Origin: Micromonospora sp. WMMD1155
GTDB taxonomy: Bacteria; Actinomycetota; Actinomycetes; Mycobacteriales; Micromonosporaceae
DNA: 64,000 nucleotides
Direction of reading: 5' to 3'
Assembly: GCF_029581275.1 (NCBI RefSeq)
Contig: NZ_CP120742.1
Coordinates: forward strand, 3,332,001 to 3,396,000
In this document: in pieces, positions 16,339 to 24,419 of the stretch
Numbering within the stretch: position 1 is the first letter of the stretch
How the letters are laid out: every line of letters begins with the position of its first letter
Program-made: the position numbers and the translations under genes
Notes under the pieces: generated by a model
Told to the model about the DNA's origin: nothing
The model's database searches: none
What the model saw: only the letters and a program-made list of their open reading frames with translations

Positions 16339-17519
16339 GGGTCGCCGAGGCATGGCGGGTCGCACTGGACGCCCTCCGGGCCAACCGGCTGCGCAGCGCC
16401 CTGACCATGCTCGGGGTGATCATCGGGGTGGCCTCGGTGGTCCTGCTGGTGGCCATCGGCACCGGCACCAAACAAACCGTCGAACAGCAGGTCGAGGGCC
16501 TCGGCTCCAACCTGCTGCTGGTCGTCCCCGGCCGCATCGAGGTCGGCAACGCGCCGGTGGTGTCGCCGTTGACCCTCAGGGACGTGGACGCCGTCACCCG
16601 GGTGGTCGGCGACCCGGACCGGGTGGCGGTCACCGTCGCCTCCGGGGCGACCGCCCGAGCCGGCAACCGCTCCGACTTCACCACCGTGCAGGGGGTGCTG
16701 GAGAGCACCCCGGCGGTGTTCACCAGGTCGTTGGCCCGTGGTCGCTATCTCACCGGCACCGACGTGGACACCAGCCGTCGCGTCGCGGTGCTCGGCGACT
16801 CGGTGGCCCGCGCGCTGTTCCCCGACCGGGACCCGCTCGGCCAGCAGGTGACACTGGCCGGGGTGCGGTTCCGGGTGATCGGTGTCTTCGCGCCGCTCGG
16901 GCAGAGCCTCGGCGTCGACCGGGACGACGAGGTGCACGTACCGGTGACCGCCGCGCAGCGGCTCTGGGGCACCCAACGGGTGGACGGCATCGCGGTGAAG
17001 GCGCCCGACCGGGAGCGGATCGACGAGTTGGGCGAGCGGATCGTCGCCGAGCTGAACCGCCGCCACCCCGACACCGAGTTCAGCGCCGTCACCCAACAGC
17101 AGATCCTCGGCGTGCTCGGCGACATCCTCGGCGTCCTCACCGGCGTACTGGCCGCCATCGCCGGCATCTCGTTGCTGGTCGGCGGCGTCGGCGTCTCCAA
17201 CATCATGCTGGTCAGCGTCCGGGAACGGACCCGGGAGATCGGTCTGCGCAAGGCGGTCGGCGCACGCCCCCGCGACATCGGGGTGCAGTTCCTGCTGGAG
17301 GCGGTGCTGCTCACCACGATCGGCGGGGTGACCGGGATGGCGGTGGGCGTGGGGACCGCCCTGCTGGTCGACGCCCTGTCGCCGATCCCGGCCGCGATCA
17401 CCTGGTGGTCGCTGGCACTCGCCTTCGGGGTGTCGGCGGTCGTCGGCATCGTCTTCGGGGTCGTCCCCGCGCAGCGCGCCGGCCGGCTCGACCCGGTGGT
17501 GGCGTTGCGCGCCGAGTGA
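16335..17519 (+). CDS. ABC transporter permease (MacB/FtsX type)
   Basis: A 394-residue membrane protein with the MacB layout: one transmembrane helix at the N-terminus ([19 protein letters not shown], about 25-43), a large extracytoplasmic MacB_PCD domain (about 44-265), and the FtsX domain with three helices at the C-terminus. The conserved motif [20 protein letters not shown] is present as in FtsX/MacB permeases. GTG 16335 overlaps the ATPase stop as GTGA, so it is coupled to the ATPase and adaptor genes. It probably exports a peptide, lipid or antibiotic; the substrate is not visible. Confidence 0.9.
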   Translation: MRVAEAWRVALDALRANRLRSALTMLGVIIGVASVVLLVAIGTGTKQTVEQQVEGLGSNLLLVVPGRIEVGNAPVVSPLTLRDVDAVTRVVGDPDRVAVTVASGATARAGNRSDFTTVQGVLESTPAVFTRSLARGRYLTGTDVDTSRRVAVLGDSVARALFPDRDPLGQQVTLAGVRFRVIGVFAPLGQSLGVDRDDEVHVPVTAAQRLWGTQRVDGIAVKAPDRERIDELGERIVAELNRRHPDTEFSAVTQQQILGVLGDILGVLTGVLAAIAGISLLVGGVGVSNIMLVSVRERTREIGLRKAVGARPRDIGVQFLLEAVLLTTIGGVTGMAVGVGTALLVDALSPIPAAITWWSLALAFGVSAVVGIVFGVVPAQRAGRLDPVVALRAE

Positions 17520-17732
17520 CCAGCGGCGCGACGACCGGGACGGCGAGCCCAGACGGGCACGAATCGGGAGCGCGGATCGGGTGAACCGCGAGCAGAAACA
17601 TGATCAGTTGTACGAAGGGATCGCGCCGGTCACAACCGCCCCGCTACCGTACTGGTAACACGCGCGTCGCCGGCCCGGCCCGGAGCATCCGTCGGGTTGG
17701 CACGCGCCGGGCATGGGATGGGTCGGTGAGCC

Positions 17733-17942
17733 ATGGCCGGGTCGCAGTCCGACGGACGGCTGTCGGAGGTCAAGTTCCTGACCGTCGCTGAGGTGGCGAC
17801 GGTCATGCGGGTGTCGAAGATGACGGTCTATCGCCTGGTGCACAGCGGTGAGCTCACCGCCGTCCGGGTCGGCCGCTCATTCCGGGTGCCCGAGCATGCG
17901 GTGCACGAATATCTCCGGGGTGCTTTTCAGGAAACCGCCTGA
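17733..17942 (+). CDS. Small helix-turn-helix DNA-binding protein (excisionase/MerR-like, Rv0500A-like)
   Basis: A 69-residue protein consisting almost only of a MerR/excisionase-type helix-turn-helix: FLTVAEVATVMRVSKMTVYR (residues 17-36), then VHSGELTAVRVGRSFRVPE. It corresponds in position to mycobacterial Rv0500A, immediately before the bS22 gene and the galE-like gene, so it is a chromosomal regulator and not a phage excisionase. There is no clear SD before the ATG. A terminator-like hairpin follows. Target genes are unknown. Confidence 0.85.
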   Translation: MAGSQSDGRLSEVKFLTVAEVATVMRVSKMTVYRLVHSGELTAVRVGRSFRVPEHAVHEYLRGAFQETA

Positions 17943-17962
17943 GCCACCGTCACCCCCTTCCA

Positions 17963-17992
17963 GCGCCCCCTGAGCGGCATCGACGGGGGCGC
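17963..17992 (+). terminator. Hairpin after the small HTH gene
   Basis: GCGCCCCC and GGGGGCGC form an 8-bp stem with a 14-base loop, 20 bp after the stop. No T tract. Confidence 0.5.
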
Positions 17993-18156
17993 GTTGGTCC
18001 GGCTGACGCTCTCCGGCTACCCTGGAGCCCGACCGAGACCCCACCGGTGCGCCCCGCCGCCCAGACTGGTCCGGTCCGTTGTCCGCAAGCGGTCGCCGTC
18101 GCCACCTGCGTGGTGTCATCCGGTCCGCCCCGCACGTTGTATCGAAAGGCTGTCGT

Positions 18157-18258
18157 ATGGGCTCGGTGGTCAAGAAGCGCCGTAAGCGCATGGCTAAGAA
18201 GAAGCACCGCAAGCTGCTGCGCAAGACCCGCGTCCAGCGTCGCCGTCTCGGCAAGTGA
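18157..18258 (+). CDS. Small ribosomal protein bS22 (AURKAIP1/COX24 domain)
   Basis: A 33-residue, extremely basic protein too short for usual ORF cut-offs. It starts [19 protein letters not shown] and ends RVQRRRLGK; 20 of 33 residues are Lys or Arg. This matches the AURKAIP1/COX24 C-terminal motif, and the mycobacterial homologue next to Rv0500A was found as ribosomal protein bS22 in the 30S subunit. GAAAGG lies 7 nt before the ATG. It is placed between the HTH gene and the galE-like gene, as in mycobacteria. The call rests on motif and synteny and is firm. Confidence 0.92.
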   Translation: MGSVVKKRRKRMAKKKHRKLLRKTRVQRRRLGK

Positions 18259-18429
18259 TCGCCGCCGGGCTTTAACGGACAGGCCGGCGGCGCATGCCGC
18301 GCCGGAGCGCCCCCGGCCCATCCGGCCCGGCTTTCGGCGTCACTTGCCCAACAGTCGATCCCCGGAGGCTCAGGTGATCAGGCCGTGGTCGTCCCGGCTC
18401 GGTCCTTCCTGCCGGGGTAGGTGCGTCAG

Positions 18430-19506
18430 ATGACCCCCGGTGGCACCTCAGGTGCCCCGGGGGTCGTCGTCGTCACCGGGGTAGGCCGCTACCTGGGTGC
18501 CCACGTGGCAGCCCGACTGGCCGCCGACCCCCGGATCGAACGGGTCATCGGGGTGGACGCCCCGGATTCCGGCACCGAGTTCACCGACCTGCTGGACCGG
18601 GTCGAGCGGATCCGCCTCGACAGTGACTCGCTCGGTGGCCTCCTCGCCGATCTGGACGTCGACGCGGTGGTCCACCTCGCCCTGGTCAGTGCCCCCGACC
18701 AGCAGCACGGTGGCCGGTCGGCGATGAAGGACCAGAACGTCATCGGCACCATGCACCTGCTGGCCGCCTGCCAACGGGCCCCCCGGCTGCGCAAACTCGT
18801 GGTCCGCTCGTCGACGGCCGCGTACGGGGTCTCGTTCCGGGACCCGGCGGTCTTCACCGAGGAGACCGAGCCGCGCGAGGTGCCGCGCGGCGGGTTCGGC
18901 CGCGACATCCTCGACCTCGAGGGGTACGTCCGCGGGTTCCGCCGCCGTCGGCCCGACGTCACCGCGACGGTGCTGCGCTTCGCGCCGTTCATCGGCTCGA
19001 CCGCCGACACCACGTTGACCCGCTACTTCGCGCAGCCGTTCGTGCCGACCGTCTTCGGCCGTGACCCCCGTCTGCAGTTCCTGCACTTCGACGACGCGTT
19101 GGAGGTGCTGCACCGGTCGATCGTGGAGGACCATCCCGGCACCTACAACGTCGCGGGCCCGGGGGTGCTGTCGCTGTCGCAGGCGATCCGGCGCGCCGGG
19201 CGGGTGGCCGTGCCGGTGCTCGAACCGGGTCTCTCCGGTGCCGCCGCACTGGCTCGCACCATGGGTTTCGGGCGTTACGGCCTGGACCAGGTCGACCTGT
19301 TCGTGCACGGCCGGGTGGTCGACACCAGCCGGCTGGAGCAGGAGTACGGTTCCACGCCCCGTTCCACAGCCGAGGCGTTCGAGGACTTCATCCGCGCCCA
19401 CCACGGTGGGGTGGTGGTGACCCGCGACCAGTTGGCCGTCGCCGAGCAACTCGTCCGGAACGGCATCCGGCAGGTCCGCGCGGCAGTACGGGAGCGCAGG
19501 CCGTGA
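18430..19506 (+). CDS. NAD-dependent epimerase/dehydratase (GalE2-like)
   Basis: A 358-residue short-chain dehydrogenase of the extended type. The NAD site is VVVVTGVGRYLGAHVAARLA near the N-terminus, with further motifs DVDAVVHLAL, NVIGTMHLLAACQ and the catalytic-type RSSTAAYGVS; the canonical YxxxK is not obvious, with GYVRGF in its place, so it may be a divergent or binding-only member. It matches Rv0501 (galE2) by position. ATG 18430 is used because GGGGTAGG precedes it; GTG 18421 is an in-frame alternative. Its TGA overlaps the GTG that opens the first 59-bp repeat. Confidence 0.8.
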   Translation: MTPGGTSGAPGVVVVTGVGRYLGAHVAARLAADPRIERVIGVDAPDSGTEFTDLLDRVERIRLDSDSLGGLLADLDVDAVVHLALVSAPDQQHGGRSAMKDQNVIGTMHLLAACQRAPRLRKLVVRSSTAAYGVSFRDPAVFTEETEPREVPRGGFGRDILDLEGYVRGFRRRRPDVTATVLRFAPFIGSTADTTLTRYFAQPFVPTVFGRDPRLQFLHFDDALEVLHRSIVEDHPGTYNVAGPGVLSLSQAIRRAGRVAVPVLEPGLSGAAALARTMGFGRYGLDQVDLFVHGRVVDTSRLEQEYGSTPRSTAEAFEDFIRAHHGGVVVTRDQLAVAEQLVRNGIRQVRAAVRERRP

Positions 19507-19561
19507 GCGCGAGGAGTGAGCCGGGTTTGCGAGCCCCGCAGTCGCGAACCGAGGTGGCACC
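19503..19561 (+). repeat. 59-bp repeat, copy 1, encoding a 20-codon stop/start-linked mini-ORF
   Basis: Identical to the next 59 bp. Its first four bases GTGA contain the stop of the galE-like gene and a GTG; from this GTG the frame reads 20 codons (starting VSARSEPGLRAP, ending TEVAP) to a TGA that overlaps the GTG of copy 2. It contains a hairpin GGTTTGCGA/TCGCGAACC (one G-T pair) at 19524-19550. Confidence 0.9.
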
Positions 19562-19620
19562 GTGAGCGCGAGGAGTGAGCCGGGTTTGCGAGCCCCGCAG
19601 TCGCGAACCGAGGTGGCACC
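19562..19620 (+). repeat. 59-bp repeat, copy 2, encoding a 20-codon stop/start-linked mini-ORF
   Basis: A perfect tandem duplicate of 19503-19561. The GTG at 19562 opens the same 20-codon frame, which ends at TGA 19622-19624 overlapping the ATG of the acyltransferase as ATGA. The repeats thus bridge the two flanking genes by stop/start overlaps only. Confidence 0.9.
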
Positions 19621-20715
19621 ATGACCGGGCCGACGGAGGGGCGTGACCCGCAGGGGGTCGGGCGTTTCGACGTACCGCAGCAGTCGCCCGCGCCGGACGC
19701 GGAGCCGGCGCGGCGGAACGGGCATCGGCCGGTCGCGCGGGTCGCGCCGACCCCGACGTCGCCCGACGACGAGGTCGACACCGCGGCCACCGACGAGCCC
19801 GTCGCGGAGTCGGGTGACCCGGCGGGTGCCGGGACGCCGGGTGGCACCGAGCCGGCCGTGGCGGACCGGCCGGGTGATCACTGGGACCGTAAGGTCGCGA
19901 ACGGTCTGGCGTTCCTGCGCCGACGGCTGTCCGGTGACTACGAGGTCGACGAGTTCGGCTTCGACTCGGAGCTGACCGACGCGGTCTTCCATCCGCTGCT
20001 GCGGCTGCTGTATCGGGACTGGTTCCGCACCGAGGTCAGTGGGGTGGAGCATGTGCCGGTCGACGGGCCCGCCCTGGTGGTCGGCAACCACTCGGGGACG
20101 GTGGCGCTGGACGCGTTGATCCTCTCGGCGGCGCTGCACGACAAGCACCCGGCGCACCGCTACCTGCGGCTGCTCGGCGCTGACCTGGTGTTCCGGATGC
20201 CGGTGGTCTCCGAGATCGCCCGCAAGACCGGTGGCACCGTGGCCTGCAACCCGGACGCGGAGCGGCTGCTCGGCGGGGGTGACCTGGTCGGCGTGTTCCC
20301 CGAGGGCTTCAAGGGGATCGGCAAGCTCTACGCCGACCGGTACAAGCTGCAACGGTTCGGGCGGGGTGGTTTCGTCTCGGCGGCGCTGCGCACCGGCACG
20401 CCGATCGTGCCGGTCGCCATCGTGGGCGGCGAGGAGATCTACCCGATGCTCGCCGACATCAAGCCGCTGGCGCGGCTGCTCAAGCTGCCCTACTTCCCGG
20501 TCACGCCGACCTTCCCGTGGCTCGGGCCGTTGGGCATGGTGCCGCTGCCCAGCAAGTGGCTGATCGAGTTCTGCCCGCCGATCCCCACCGCCCACCTGAC
20601 CGACTCGGCGGACGACCCGCTGGTGGTGTTCAACCTCGCCGACCAGGTGCGGGAGACCATCCAGCAGACCGTGCACACACTGCTGGAGCGACGGCCCGAC
20701 CCGTTCGGCCCCTGA
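19621..20715 (+). CDS. 1-acylglycerol-3-phosphate acyltransferase-like protein
   Basis: A 364-residue member of the PlsC/lysophospholipid acyltransferase family, equivalent by position to Rv0502. The first 90 residues are disordered, rich in Pro, Ala, Asp and Glu. The catalytic domain has the motif NHSGTVALD (block I, His and Asp replaced by the N-H-S-G-T variant with D further on), then VFPEGFKGIGK (block III) and VPVAIVGGEEIYP (block IV). It probably acts at the inner face of the membrane in phospholipid or glycolipid acylation. ATG 19621 overlaps the stop of the second 20-codon repeat frame. Confidence 0.85.
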   Translation: MTGPTEGRDPQGVGRFDVPQQSPAPDAEPARRNGHRPVARVAPTPTSPDDEVDTAATDEPVAESGDPAGAGTPGGTEPAVADRPGDHWDRKVANGLAFLRRRLSGDYEVDEFGFDSELTDAVFHPLLRLLYRDWFRTEVSGVEHVPVDGPALVVGNHSGTVALDALILSAALHDKHPAHRYLRLLGADLVFRMPVVSEIARKTGGTVACNPDAERLLGGGDLVGVFPEGFKGIGKLYADRYKLQRFGRGGFVSAALRTGTPIVPVAIVGGEEIYPMLADIKPLARLLKLPYFPVTPTFPWLGPLGMVPLPSKWLIEFCPPIPTAHLTDSADDPLVVFNLADQVRETIQQTVHTLLERRPDPFGP

Positions 20716-20721
20716 GTGGGC

Positions 20722-20750
20722 GCGGCGGCGTGGCGTGCGTCAGCCGCCGC
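20722..20750. terminator. Possible bidirectional hairpin between convergent genes
   Basis: GCGGCGGC (20722-20729) pairs with GCCGCCGC (20743-20750). The right arm overlaps the end of the HAD gene. Weak evidence because the region is simple GC-rich sequence. Confidence 0.35.
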
Positions 20751-21609
20751 GGCGGCGTCGTTGCAGGGCCAGGCCGGCGGTGACCGCGCCGACGACCAGT
20801 CCGGCTGCCGCGGTCGACGGCACGGCGATCTTCACCGCCCGACGGCCGGTGCGGAAGTCCCGCACCTCCCACCCGTGTCGGCGGGCCTGCCGCAGCAGGC
20901 TGCCGTCCGGGTTGACGGCCACCGCCCTGCCCACCGCGGAGAGCAGCGGCAGGTCGTTGGCGGAGTCGCTGTAGGCGGCGCAGCGGGTCAGGTCGAGCCC
21001 CTCCACCGCGGCGAGCTGGGTGACCGCCTCGGCCTTCGCCGGCCCGTGCATGAGGTCACCCACCAACCGCCCGGTGTACGCCCCGTCCACCACCTCGGCC
21101 ACCGTGCCGATCGCACCGGTGAGGCCGAGCCGGGCGGCGATCACCCGGCCGATCTCCACCGGGGCGGCACTGACCAGCCACACCCGCTGCCCGGAGTCCA
21201 GGTGGCGTTGGGCGAGTCGGTGGGTGCCGGCCCAGATCCGGGGAGCCATCATCTCGTCGAAGATCTCCTCCGCGAGGTGCTCCACCTCGTGGACCCGCCA
21301 ACCCTGGACGAAGGCCAGCGCGGCCTCCTTCGCCAGTGACATGTCACCTGCGTGCTCCCGGGCCAGCAGCCGGAACCGGAGCTGCTGCCAGGCGAATCGG
21401 GCCAGGTCACCGGTGGTGAGGTAGTTGCGGGAGGCGAGCCCACGGGCGAACCAGTAGATGGACGCGCCCTGCATCATCGTGTTGTCCACGTCGAAGAACG
21501 CCGCGGCCGTCGAGTCCGGCGCGGTGGCCGGGGCCAGGTCGGTCTCCGCCCAGCCCGCAGTGTGCCCCTCGGCGTCGGTGCTGACCGTCACCTTACGGCT
21601 GCGCGCCAC
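20740..21609 (-). CDS. HAD-IB family phosphatase (SerB1-like)
   Basis: A 289-residue HAD hydrolase, equivalent by position to mycobacterial serB1. Motif I is AAFFDVDNTMMQGAS (D-x-D-N-T), motif II is VWLVSAAPVEIG, motif III is the Lys of GPAKAEAV, and motif IV is YSDSANDLPLLSAVG. The C-terminus has a hydrophobic segment (about 262-282) and an Arg-rich tail, so the protein may be membrane-attached. GTG 21609 is chosen because a strong GGAAGGAAG lies just upstream; the frame is open further to 21684. Phosphoserine is one possible substrate; lipid phosphates are another. Confidence 0.88.
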   Translation of the reverse strand: MARSRKVTVSTDAEGHTAGWAETDLAPATAPDSTAAAFFDVDNTMMQGASIYWFARGLASRNYLTTGDLARFAWQQLRFRLLAREHAGDMSLAKEAALAFVQGWRVHEVEHLAEEIFDEMMAPRIWAGTHRLAQRHLDSGQRVWLVSAAPVEIGRVIAARLGLTGAIGTVAEVVDGAYTGRLVGDLMHGPAKAEAVTQLAAVEGLDLTRCAAYSDSANDLPLLSAVGRAVAVNPDGSLLRQARRHGWEVRDFRTGRRAVKIAVPSTAAAGLVVGAVTAGLALQRRRRGG

Positions 21610-21725
21610 GCGACTTCCTTCCTCACCGGTACGACGGATGCCTCTGCGAGGGTATCCGGCGCAGACGGTCGACCGGCCGAGCACACAGCGAACTGTGGCG
21701 CGGCCGGTCGGACGTGCGGTATAGG

Positions 21726-22592
21726 TCAGCGGGACCCGGGGCAGGTCTTCGGGTCGGGCCCGAGGGTGTCGCTGGCGGTCGGGGCGGGAAGGCCACAGGC
21801 GATTGCCGCGCGCAGCGAATCCGAACGTTCCCGGATGCTGTCCAGCAGGAGCAGCGACCGCTGGGTGCGTTCCCGTTCGGCGCGGGTGGTCCCGTCGAGC
21901 AGGCCGCTCACCGCCCGACGTTGGCCGGAGACGAAGGTGTTGAGGGTGTCCAGGCTGCCCGGGTCGGCACGTTGCACCGCAGCGGAGGTGAGCAGGCGGA
22001 CACCCTGCCGGGTGTCGGCGTCCATGTCGTCGAGGACGGCGCTGTAGCCGATCCGGTCGCCGCGCAGTTTGGCGGCTTCGCCGAGTCTGGTCCGGGCGAA
22101 GTCCAGGAAGAGTTGGCCGCGGCTGATGTCCGAGCTGGCCAGCGCGAGCTGGGCGCGTTCGGTCGAGCGCTTCATGCCGTACAGCGCGTCGCCGGGCACC
22201 GCGTTCTCACTGGCGGCGGAGATGCCGGAGACGGCGATGGCGCCGGCGGCGATGCCGACGAGGATCGCGCCCCGCGCTCGGGCCCGCCGCGCGGTGACCG
22301 CCGGTAGCAGCCGTCCGCGTGTCGTCGTGGTGGCCGGTTCGCCGGCCGCCGGTGTCGCGCCCAGCCCGTCCCGTTCGGCGGTAGCGAGCAGCATCGCCCG
22401 CAGGCCGGTCCGGAACTCCGGGTTCACCTCGACAGCCGGGGGGTCGACGCTGAGCCGCTGACCCACCGCGACGAGTGGCGCGAGTCGGCCGTCCACCCGG
22501 GATCGCACGTGGTGCCGCCGAGCGCCGTTGGCCTCGTCGAGAAGCTGCGCGAAGCGCTCGGCGCGCCGGCGGGAGAAGAGGATGTCGTCCAC
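21726..22592 (-). CDS. rsbN: Anti-sigma factor RsbN-like (DUF5667) membrane protein
   Basis: A 288-residue single-pass membrane protein. The cytoplasmic N-terminus begins MDDILFSRRRAERFAQLL, which would bind the sigma factor; one helix spans about 108-127 (GAILVGIAAGAIAVSG). The outer part carries the DUF5667 block ENAVPGDALYGMKRSTERA. It lies directly downstream of the BldN-like sigma gene in the same direction, as rsbN does beside bldN in Streptomyces, and so probably holds that sigma factor inactive. GTG 22592 is chosen because GAGGAGG ends 8 nt upstream; the GTG at 22601 would be adjacent to the SD. Confidence 0.82.
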   Translation of the reverse strand: MDDILFSRRRAERFAQLLDEANGARRHHVRSRVDGRLAPLVAVGQRLSVDPPAVEVNPEFRTGLRAMLLATAERDGLGATPAAGEPATTTTRGRLLPAVTARRARARGAILVGIAAGAIAVSGISAASENAVPGDALYGMKRSTERAQLALASSDISRGQLFLDFARTRLGEAAKLRGDRIGYSAVLDDMDADTRQGVRLLTSAAVQRADPGSLDTLNTFVSGQRRAVSGLLDGTTRAERERTQRSLLLLDSIRERSDSLRAAIACGLPAPTASDTLGPDPKTCPGSR

Positions 22593-22879
22593 CGCAGGCA
22601 CCTCCTCTCGCTGGTCACGGCCGGTCGGCCGCCGTCGTTACCGGCGACCGGGCGGCAGTGTGACACCACGGAGGTGAGGTGCCGCCGGCGTGCCGGTGGG
22701 ACCTCGGTGCCCGGGCCTGCCGGGACATCCACCGGTCGCACCCGGAGAAACGCGGCGGACCAGGCACGGGTTACGGGCCAGGCGGGGCGGAAATTACAGA
22801 AAGTGATGGTCGTCACCAGGTCGCATCGGCTCTGAGCTGGGCAGATGGTGATCGACATCCATCGGTGTCTGGAAACAAT

Positions 22880-23833
22880 CTACGGTTGGAAGCCGTCTGG
22901 GAGGAGTCGGGCCAGGGCGCGAACGGCTCGGTACTGGAGGGCCTTGATGGCACCCTCGTTCTTGCCCATGGCACGGGCCGTCTCGGCCACCGAGAAGCCC
23001 TGGAGGAAGCGGAGCACGATGCACTCCTGCTGCTCCGGGTTGAGTTGCTTCACGGCGGTGAGGAGCGCGACGTTGGTGATGTGCTCCACCACCGCGGCCT
23101 CCGGGCTGCCCTCCGGACCCCGGTCCTCCCGGTCGGCGTCGAGCACGTCGCCGGTGGTGACCTCCAGGCGGTAGCGGCCCGACTTGAAGTGGTCGGCGAC
23201 CAGGTTGCGGGCGATCGTCACCAGCCAGGCGCCGAGGTCACGACCCTGCCAGGTGAAGCTGCCGATCCGCTTGAGCGCGCGCAGGAAGGTGTCCGAGGTG
23301 AGGTCCTCGGCGAGCTGGCGGTTGCCGACCCGGAAGTAGACGAACCGGAAGACGGTGTCCACGTACCGGTCGTAGATCAGGCCGAACGCCTCGGAATCGC
23401 CGGACTGGGCCCGCTCGATCAACGTCCAGACCTCGGTGGCCGGGTCGGACGGGTCCGGGCGGCTCGGGAAGCCGGTCGGGGTGGTAACGGGTTCGGCCGG
23501 CACCGCCGGAATGACAGCCGTCTCGCCCGCCGCCGGGTCGGTGGCCACCGCCGGTGTGTCGCTCACCCGTCGACCCTGCGCGGGCAGCGGCCGGGGAGGT
23601 GCGCCGACCCGACCCCCGGGCGACTTGGCGTTACCGCCGGGCACCGCCGGTCTCGGCGTGGGTTCGTTGTGGTGTGGGCGGCTGCGGATCCGGTGCGCCG
23701 CGCCGTCGCCCCGCACGGCGGTGCCGTGTGGATCGTCCAGCGGGGAACGGGCCGTGGGCCGCTCGTTGACGTGGGAGCGCGCCGGCTGACCGGTCAGGCC
23801 GAGCGGGCGTTCCGCGTAACCGAAGGTGGTCAC
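22880..23833 (-). CDS. bldN: ECF RNA polymerase sigma factor, BldN-like
   Basis: A 317-residue sigma-70 family protein. Region 2 starts about residue 143 (SGDSEAFGLIYDRYVDTVFR, then NRQLAEDLTSDTFLRALKRI) and region 4 occupies the C-terminus (LNPEQQECIVLRFLQGFS, ETARAMGKNEGAIKALQYRA). The roughly 135-residue Pro/Arg/Ala-rich N-terminal extension is unlike ordinary ECF factors and recalls the proteolytically removed pro-sequence of Streptomyces BldN, which controls aerial growth and sporulation. GTG 23833 follows a GGAGG by 7-8 nt; a longer frame reaches 24019. The partner anti-sigma gene is downstream. Confidence 0.85.
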   Translation of the reverse strand: MTTFGYAERPLGLTGQPARSHVNERPTARSPLDDPHGTAVRGDGAAHRIRSRPHHNEPTPRPAVPGGNAKSPGGRVGAPPRPLPAQGRRVSDTPAVATDPAAGETAVIPAVPAEPVTTPTGFPSRPDPSDPATEVWTLIERAQSGDSEAFGLIYDRYVDTVFRFVYFRVGNRQLAEDLTSDTFLRALKRIGSFTWQGRDLGAWLVTIARNLVADHFKSGRYRLEVTTGDVLDADREDRGPEGSPEAAVVEHITNVALLTAVKQLNPEQQECIVLRFLQGFSVAETARAMGKNEGAIKALQYRAVRALARLLPDGFQP

Positions 23834-24419
23834 CGTGTCGCCTCCGCCCCGGTGGTCGTCGGACGGGTCGGTCTGTGGGTCGTCGGGGCGGGCCGACCGG
23901 GCTCCCGGTCGGGCAGGACGGTCGCGGGGGTTGCCGGCGGACGGCAATTCCCCTGGAGGTGCTGGTCCAATGCGCTCACAGGCACGGGGGCCTCCTCGGG
24001 CTGAGGGGTGTCGACTCACGGCAAATGGGGTGACCCGACCCGAGTGATGATAGGGCCAACGTCACCCGCGCGTGGCAAGTCCGTTACACAAGGCGGAAGT
24101 ATTTCCCGCTCCGTCGCACCAATGCCGGACCGGTTGTCCGTCGTGTGCGTTTGACTTTCCGTTCACGCGCTGTTCCAGGATGGATTGCCAGCTAGCGGGC
24201 TTGATGGACGTTCGGTCGGCGCGCCGCGCCGGGTGGCCGTCCGGGTGCGGCCGAAGCGCTTGTGGACGCCGTCGCCCGTCCCACCGACAGGACCTGATCG
24301 GCCCGCCGGTGGCACACCGCGCAGTCCCGTCGGTGGGACTCTCGCGGCGCCGTCGCCCACGCGCGGGGCCGGCCGTCGGGCGTGGCCTGTCGTCGCCCGC
24401 TGTGCCAGACTCGATCACC
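23834..24419. other. Divergent intergenic region between bldN and the acyl-CoA synthetase gene
   Basis: 586 bp without a convincing gene. Weak promoter-like pieces are a TTGACT at about 24151 followed 19 bp later by CAGGAT for the plus strand, and a TTGCCA with CTATCAT-like sequence on the minus strand near 24050-24080 towards bldN. The proline/arginine-rich frames through it are GC artefacts. Confidence 0.4.
24406..24411 (+). promoter_or_regulatory. -10-like CAGACT of the acyl-CoA synthetase gene (leaderless)
   Basis: CAGACT ends 8 nt before the GTG at 24420. The same hexamer precedes the start at 53121. Confidence 0.4.

Noticed and set aside
18448..20676. 742-codon minus-strand frame across the epimerase and acyltransferase genes
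   Set aside because: It runs antisense over two recognised genes and through the 59-bp repeats, with low-complexity composition and no domains.
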